From: Streptomyces werraensis
GTDB taxonomy: Bacteria > Actinomycetota > Actinomycetes > Streptomycetales > Streptomycetaceae
Direction of reading: 5' to 3'
Assembly (NCBI GenBank): GCA_014656175.1
Contig: BNBX01000005.1
Coordinates: 53,722-92,759 of the forward strand
Length of the DNA: 39,038 nucleotides
Shown here: piece after piece, positions 33,022 through 39,038 of the stretch
Numbering within the stretch: the stretch's first letter is position 1
Layout of the letters: each line of letters opens with the position of its first letter
Made by a program: the position numbers and the translations under genes
Notes under the pieces: model-generated
The model's input: only the letters and a program-made list of their open reading frames with translations
Databases searched by the model: none
What the model was told of the DNA's origin: nothing

Positions 33022-33498
33022 TCACTGGGCGGCGGCGTCGGCCTTGTCGACGCCGTCCCAGACGTTGGCGTACCAGGGACGGTCGGCGGCCCGGAGGTCG
33101 CCGCGTGCGGTGTCGGCGCCGGCCGGGTCGACGACGATGTAGCCGGTCTCCCCCGGCATGACGTAGTGCAGGCGCCTGCGGATCTCCTGCTCGGCGTACG
33201 CGTCGTCCTGCCAGCGGGCCTTGAGGTCGCGCAGCCGTTCGACCCGGCGGCGGGTCTCGTCCTGCTCCTTCTGCAGGTCGGCGATCTCCGCGCGCTGGGA
33301 GACGTACTGCCGCATCGGGTAGGCGAGGGCCACGACCAGGGAGCAGAGGACCAGGGCGAGCAGGGCCGCGCGGCCGGTCAGCCGTGAGCGGCGGGCCTGC
33401 CGCTTGGTCTGCGAGCGGTAGACCCGGGCCGCGGTCTGCTCACCGATCAGCCGGATCCTGGTCGCGGTGGAGAAACGGTCCCGGTCCTTCACCGCCAT
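33022..33498 (-). CDS. divIC: DivIC/FtsB-like septum formation protein
   Basis: A 158-aa bitopic membrane protein: a basic cytoplasmic N-terminus (about 1-43), one membrane helix (about 44-62, AALLALVLCSLVVALAYPM), then an extracytoplasmic coiled coil (about 66-95, SQRAEIADLQKEQDETRRRVERLRD) and RRRLHYVMPGETGYIVV, the usual C-terminal block. The family stabilises the FtsL/FtsQ complex of the divisome. The ATG at 33498 has GAGAGGCGGG just upstream. It follows eno on the same strand but a hairpin separates them. Confidence 0.88.
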   Translation of the reverse strand: MAVKDRDRFSTATRIRLIGEQTAARVYRSQTKRQARRSRLTGRAALLALVLCSLVVALAYPMRQYVSQRAEIADLQKEQDETRRRVERLRDLKARWQDDAYAEQEIRRRLHYVMPGETGYIVVDPAGADTARGDLRAADRPWYANVWDGVDKADAAAQ

Positions 33499-33528
33499 GT
33501 TCCCGCCTCTCGTTCGGTCTCATACACG

Positions 33529-33573
33529 CGTACGTCCCCGCACACGGTACGGGACCGGGTACGGGGACGTACG
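33529..33573 (-). terminator. Terminator of eno, upstream of divIC
   Basis: CGTACGTCCCCG (33529-33540) pairs perfectly with CGGGGACGTACG (33562-33573), 12 bp with a 21-nt loop, 42 bp after the eno stop. Confidence 0.65.
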
Positions 33574-33614
33574 TACGACGCTTCCTGCGGGGGCGAGGTC
33601 AGCCCCTGCTGTGC

Positions 33615-35893
<2,279 letters not shown>

Positions 35894-35895
35894 TC

Positions 35896-36046
35896 ACCGA
35901 CGCCTACGAGGTGAGCTGTCGGGTTCGGGCCGGTTGAGTTGCCCGGCCACGTCCCTCCCGGGACGCGGCTTCACCCCGAGCCGTACCGGACGTCAACCGT
36001 CCGGTCGCGGCACTTACCTGGGTCCCCCGCTCCTGCCTACGGCGCA
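35896..36046 (-). ncRNA. ydaO/yuaA-type cyclic-di-AMP riboswitch in the rpfA leader
   Basis: The minus-strand leader has the conserved core of this aptamer class in order: GCGGGGGACCCAGGTAAG (about 36030-36013), CTCGGGGTGAA (about 35980-35970), AACCCGACAGCTCACC and CTCGTAGGCG (to 35901). It ends about 15 nt before the rpfA ribosome site. In this class c-di-AMP binding turns gene expression off. Pairing of CTCACC (35915-35910) with GGTGAG (35898-35893) would cover the ribosome site GAGGGG, a possible way to act. From memory, S. coelicolor rpfA is controlled by such a riboswitch. Confidence 0.88.
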
Positions 36047-36173
36047 TGACGCGACGACTGTTCCCGTGCTGCCACTGGCAGGATTCGGCGTGGCGGCAGC
36101 CGGGGCCCGCGGTGGCGAGCGGTCACGACCGTAAGCACGTGATCGACGGAATTTCAAAGATGATCAGGGCCTC

Positions 36174-36206
36174 TGAGACCTATCTCTCACAGTCCTTATT
36201 ACGGAC
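36174..36206. promoter_or_regulatory. Short inverted repeats in the upstream region of rpfA
   Basis: TGAGA-N6-TCTCA (36174-36189) and GTCC-N7-GGAC (36192-36206) sit side by side in an AT-richer patch upstream of the riboswitch, where the rpfA promoter should be. On the minus strand, a TTGACG (about 36228) precedes them. Confidence 0.3.
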
Positions 36207-36273
36207 ATTCAGCCCTTATCGCTCCGTCAACTGCCGCCGTCCGCAGGCGTCTTCGACCGCCCGTTTCCGAGCG

Positions 36274-37221
36274 CTATTCGGCGGTCTCGGCGTCCACCAG
36301 GAGCCGCTGGCCAGGCAGGATGAGGTCCGGGTCGTCGCCGATGACCTGCTGGTTCTCCACGTAGAGCGCCGTCCATCCGCCGGTCAGGGCAAGGGAGTCG
36401 GCGATGGAGGCCAGGCTGTCGCCGTTCTGGACGGTGTAGCGGTCGTCGGCGATGCCGGCGGGCGTGTCCACGGAGGGCGAGGCGTGCCGGCCGGACGACG
36501 GGGTCCCGGCGCCGGCGGTCGCGTCCTCCTGCGCGCTGGGACCGCGGTGACGGCCCGAGCCGCTGTCCTCGGACTCGGTGACGGCCGAAGAACCGGTACT
36601 CTGCCCCGACTTGTCCGACTCGTCACCTTCGGGGGTGGCAGAGGCGGAGGCGGACGGGGAGGCGGAGGCGCCGGCGTCCGCGCCACTCTTGACCTCACCG
36701 GACGAACCGGACGTGGCCGACGGAGAGGGGGAAGCGGATGAATCACCGGATTCCGGCGAACCGGACGAGGCGTCGGTGCCGCCGGTCCCGGAGTCGTCCC
36801 GGTCCGTGCCGTCCGGCACGCCCGGGTCGACGTTCGGGGACGCGGTGTCCTGGTTCAGACCCGTGAGCAGGCCGCAGGCGCGCCACTTGCCGACCCCCTG
36901 GTCGGCGAGGATTCTCTCGGCCACGGTGATCTGCTGGTTGCGGCTGGCCTCGTCGGCGCTGGGCGCGAACTCCAGGCCGCCGTAGTTCTCCCAGTCGTCC
37001 TGGGTCAACTGCAGGCCGCCGTAGTAGCCGTTGCCGGTGTTCTGGCTCCAGGAGCCGCCGCTCTCGCACTCCGCGACCCGGTCCCAGGTCTCACCGTCCG
37101 CCGCACTGGCGGCACCCGCCCCGAGGAGCGGGATCGCGATCGCGGAGCCGGTCACCCCGGCGGCGACGAGCAGAGCCGGAGCCTGGCGGGGGCGACGGTG
37201 TCGGCCGTTCCCGGAGAGCAT
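36274..37221 (-). CDS. rpfC: Second resuscitation-promoting factor with long linker and LysM (RpfC-like)
   Basis: A 315-aa secreted protein. A signal peptide (about 1-41) precedes the Rpf domain with catalytic Glu53 in AECESGGSWSQ and [23 protein letters not shown] ~145-residue Ser/Asp/Gly/Pro/Ala-rich acidic linker (about 120-265) follows, likely wall-spanning and disordered, then a LysM-like domain (about 267-311, YTVQNGDSLASIA ... LILPGQRLLV). It differs from the neighbour by the much longer linker. The ATG at 37221 has AAAGG 7 nt upstream; the frame continues to 37317 without support. Name by recalled synteny. Confidence 0.9.
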   Translation of the reverse strand: MLSGNGRHRRPRQAPALLVAAGVTGSAIAIPLLGAGAASAADGETWDRVAECESGGSWSQNTGNGYYGGLQLTQDDWENYGGLEFAPSADEASRNQQITVAERILADQGVGKWRACGLLTGLNQDTASPNVDPGVPDGTDRDDSGTGGTDASSGSPESGDSSASPSPSATSGSSGEVKSGADAGASASPSASASATPEGDESDKSGQSTGSSAVTESEDSGSGRHRGPSAQEDATAGAGTPSSGRHASPSVDTPAGIADDRYTVQNGDSLASIADSLALTGGWTALYVENQQVIGDDPDLILPGQRLLVDAETAE

Positions 37222-37298
37222 GCGGAAGCCTTTCACTCGGCAGCAAGGACCGGCACGGGCGAGCAAAACCTTGCGGCGCGCCGTACTTGATGGGTGAA

Positions 37299-37328
37299 CG
37301 TATAGGCAGTCGATCACTTGTCACAAGT
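37299..37328 (-). promoter_or_regulatory. Candidate rpfC promoter with perfect palindrome over its -35
   Basis: On the minus strand TTGTGA (37326-37321) and TATACG (37304-37299) are 16 bp apart. The -35 lies inside ACTTGT-C-ACAAGT (37316-37328), a perfect 13-nt palindrome. The leader would be about 70 nt. Confidence 0.45.
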
Positions 37329-37414
37329 TCATGCCGTGCAGATCACATGAAGATCACAGAGTTGAGCATGTCTCAGGTTTCCGGCACGCCGGCCCCCGGG
37401 CACGGACAGGAAGG

Positions 37415-38713
37415 TCAGGTCTGTCCTGAACTCCGCCCCGATCGCGGAGGGGAGAATTCCACCGGAAGCGTGCGGAGTCCCCGCATGATGAGGCCGCCGC
37501 GCCAGCGCAGTTCGGCCGGATCCGCGGCGAGCCGGAGGTCCGGAAGGCGCGTCAGAAGCGTGGCGAGCGCGGTCTGCCCCTCCAGGCGCGCGAGCGGGGC
37601 GCCCAGGCAGTAGTGGATGCCGTGCCCGTACCCCAGGTGCTGGTTGTCGCGGCGGCCCAGGTCCAGGGTGTCCGGGTCGGCGAACCGCTCCGGGTCCCGG
37701 TCGGCCGCGGCCAGCACGACGAGCACCGGGTCGCCGGTCTCGATCCGCTGCCCGCCGATGACGACCGGTTCCGTGGCGAACCGCCAGGTCGCCAGCTCCA
37801 CCGGGCCGTCGTAGCGGAGCAGTTCCTCCACCCCGGTCGCCAGCAGCCCGCGGTCCCCCTCGGCCAGCGCCCGCTGCAGACGCTCCCGCTGCCCGGGGTG
37901 CGTCAGCAGGGCGTAGGTGCCGTTGCCGATCAGGTTGACCGTCGTCTCGAAGCCGGCGAAGAGGAGGATGAACGCCATCGCGGCGGCCTCGTTCTCCGTG
38001 AGGTGCTCGCCGTGGTCGGAGGCGCGGATCAGACCGGAGATGAGGTCCTCGCCGGGGGCGGGCTCGGCGGGCAGCGCCTGACGCTTGCGGTGGATCAGCT
38101 CGGCGAGGTAGGCGCGCATCTTCTTCACCGACCGCGCCACCCCGCCGCGCGGGCCGCCACCGTGACGGATCATCATGCCCGCCCAGTCCCGGAAGTCGTC
38201 CTGGTCCTCGCGCGGGACGCCGAGCAGGTCGCAGATGGCGTAGATGGGGAGGGGGAAGGCGAAGTCGTGGATGAGATCGGCGGTGCCGCCGCCGTTCGTG
38301 GTGAAACGGTCGATGAGGTCGTCCGTGAGTTCCTGCACGCGGGGGGCGAACTCGGCCACGCGGCGCGGGGTGAACGCCTTGCTGACCAGGCGGCGGAGGC
38401 GGGTGTGGTCCGGGGGGTCGATGTTCAGCAGGTGCGTCATGAGGTCGGCCTGCCGCTCGCCCGGGATGCCGGTCTTGCCCTTCGCGTGCGCGGGCTCGTC
38501 GTGGTGCGCGGGGTTCTTCGACAGACGGTTGTCGGCGAGGGTCTGACGGGCGTCGGCGTAACGGGTGACCAGCCAGGCGTCGACGCCGCTGGGCAGCTTC
38601 GTCCTGTGCACGGGGGCGTGCTCGCGGAGCCAGGCGTAGGCGGGGTAGGGGTTGGCCGCGAACTCCCATGTGAACAGGTCGGGGGCCGGGGAGGGGGGTG
38701 ACTGGTCACGCAT
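37415..38713 (-). CDS. Cytochrome P450 (CYP107-type)
   Basis: A 432-aa soluble haem monooxygenase. The I-helix oxygen-binding motif is FAGFETT, the K-helix ExxR is in EELLR, and the haem loop GYGHGIHYCLG gives the proximal ligand Cys369. Length and the LLNIDPPDHTRLRRLVSKAFTPRR block are typical of actinobacterial class I P450s such as CYP107. No ferredoxin or reductase gene is adjacent, so partners come from elsewhere. It matches the position of CYP107P1 (SCO3099) as I recall it. Substrate is unknown. The ATG at 38713 lacks a ribosome site and may be leaderless. Confidence 0.92.
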   Translation of the reverse strand: MRDQSPPSPAPDLFTWEFAANPYPAYAWLREHAPVHRTKLPSGVDAWLVTRYADARQTLADNRLSKNPAHHDEPAHAKGKTGIPGERQADLMTHLLNIDPPDHTRLRRLVSKAFTPRRVAEFAPRVQELTDDLIDRFTTNGGGTADLIHDFAFPLPIYAICDLLGVPREDQDDFRDWAGMMIRHGGGPRGGVARSVKKMRAYLAELIHRKRQALPAEPAPGEDLISGLIRASDHGEHLTENEAAAMAFILLFAGFETTVNLIGNGTYALLTHPGQRERLQRALAEGDRGLLATGVEELLRYDGPVELATWRFATEPVVIGGQRIETGDPVLVVLAAADRDPERFADPDTLDLGRRDNQHLGYGHGIHYCLGAPLARLEGQTALATLLTRLPDLRLAADPAELRWRGGLIMRGLRTLPVEFSPPRSGRSSGQT

Positions 38714-38719
38714 GGGGTG

Positions 38720-38725
38720 ACCCTA
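38720..38725 (-). promoter_or_regulatory. -10 box implying a leaderless P450 transcript
   Basis: TAGGGT (38725-38720, minus strand) ends 6 nt before the ATG, so transcription would begin at or next to the start codon. No good -35 is seen. Confidence 0.35.
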
Positions 38726-38786
38726 ACGGGCCGGGGGTTCCGGGCCGCGGGCCCGTGCGGGAGGGTGCGGGTGGGTGCGGCTTGCT

Positions 38787-39038
38787 CGCGCAGTTCCCCG
38801 CGCCCCTTCAGGGCCTGACGGGCCTGGCATCGGGCCGGCGGGCCCGTGCAGGTGGGTGGGGGCTGGGCGCGCAGTTCCCCGCGCCCCTGGAGGGGGGTGG
38901 CTCGCACCGCGAGTATGTGCGGGTCCGTGGGGCTTGCTCGCGCCGTTCCCCGCGCCCCTTCAGGGCCTGACGGGCCTGGCATCGGGTCGGCGGGCCCGTG
39001 CGGGTGGGTGAGGGCTGGGCGCGCAGTTCCCCGCGCCC
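38787..39038. repeat. Four more copies of the dispersed 20-bp repeat in a tandem 152-bp array
   Basis: GCGCAGTTCCCCGCGCCCCT at 38788-38807 and 38869-38888, a one-mismatch copy (GCGCCGTT...) at 38940-38959, and a copy cut by the window end at 39021-39038. The block starting CTTGCTCGCGC at about 38781 recurs 152 bp later, including CAGGGCCTGACGGGCCTGGC, with few changes. The whole of 38714-39038 is gene-free. Confidence 0.9.

Overview
The window is chromosomal DNA from a Streptomyces. It has very high G+C with strong third-position GC bias, frequent GTG starts, GGAGG-type ribosome sites, long GC-rich hairpins between genes, and a tRNA-Leu(UAA) gene recognisable as bldA. From memory, gene content and order match the conserved core of the S. 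coelicolor chromosome around SCO3064-SCO3099. That is recollection, not a search result. There are about 27 intact protein genes, one tRNA, one pseudogene and one clear riboswitch. I saw no IS element, phage, CRISPR array or rRNA.

Left part (1-12 kb): a POT-family peptide transporter; a partner-switching module of group-3 sigma factor SigI with its HATPase anti-sigma factor and STAS anti-anti-sigma factor; then a minus-strand histidine-utilisation operon hutU > M20 amidohydrolase > hutF > hutI, in which the first three genes overlap by 4 nt. Divergent from hutU is a PLP-dependent decarboxylase related to LysA but with an altered substrate motif.

Middle (12-24 kb): a small membrane protein, an RpiR/SIS regulator, a LytR-CpsA-Psr cell-wall ligase, another small membrane protein, cystathionine beta-synthase, an SGNH hydrolase, a thiolase, three small conserved proteins and a Bax-inhibitor-1-like membrane protein.

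Centre (23.8-24.7 kb): bldA, the tRNA that reads UUA and controls development and antibiotic production in Streptomyces, sits beside a wrecked pobA (4-hydroxybenzoate 3-monooxygenase). The first ~23 and last ~70 codons of pobA remain, joined out of frame, with its ribosome site and a TTGACA box still present.

Right part (24.7-38.7 kb): a MacB/FtsX-type ABC transporter pair; cyclopropane-fatty-acid synthase; type II NADH dehydrogenase preceded by two Rex-like operators; the cluster Ppx/GppA phosphatase, DUF501, DivIC and enolase; two adjacent resuscitation-promoting-factor (Rpf) genes; and a CYP107-type P450. The first Rpf gene (rpfA-like) carries a ydaO-type cyclic-di-AMP riboswitch in its leader.

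A dispersed 20-bp repeat, GCGCAGTTCCCCGCGCCCCT, occurs nine times in three gene-free stretches (1.8-1.9, 16.4-16.6 and 38.8-39.0 kb), in both orientations. Many genes are bounded by perfect terminator-like hairpins of 8-17 bp. I found no wholly new multi-gene system. The most useful leads are the bldA/pobA junction, the riboswitch, the Rex sites, the M20 enzyme in the hut operon, the altered decarboxylase and several unassigned palindromes.
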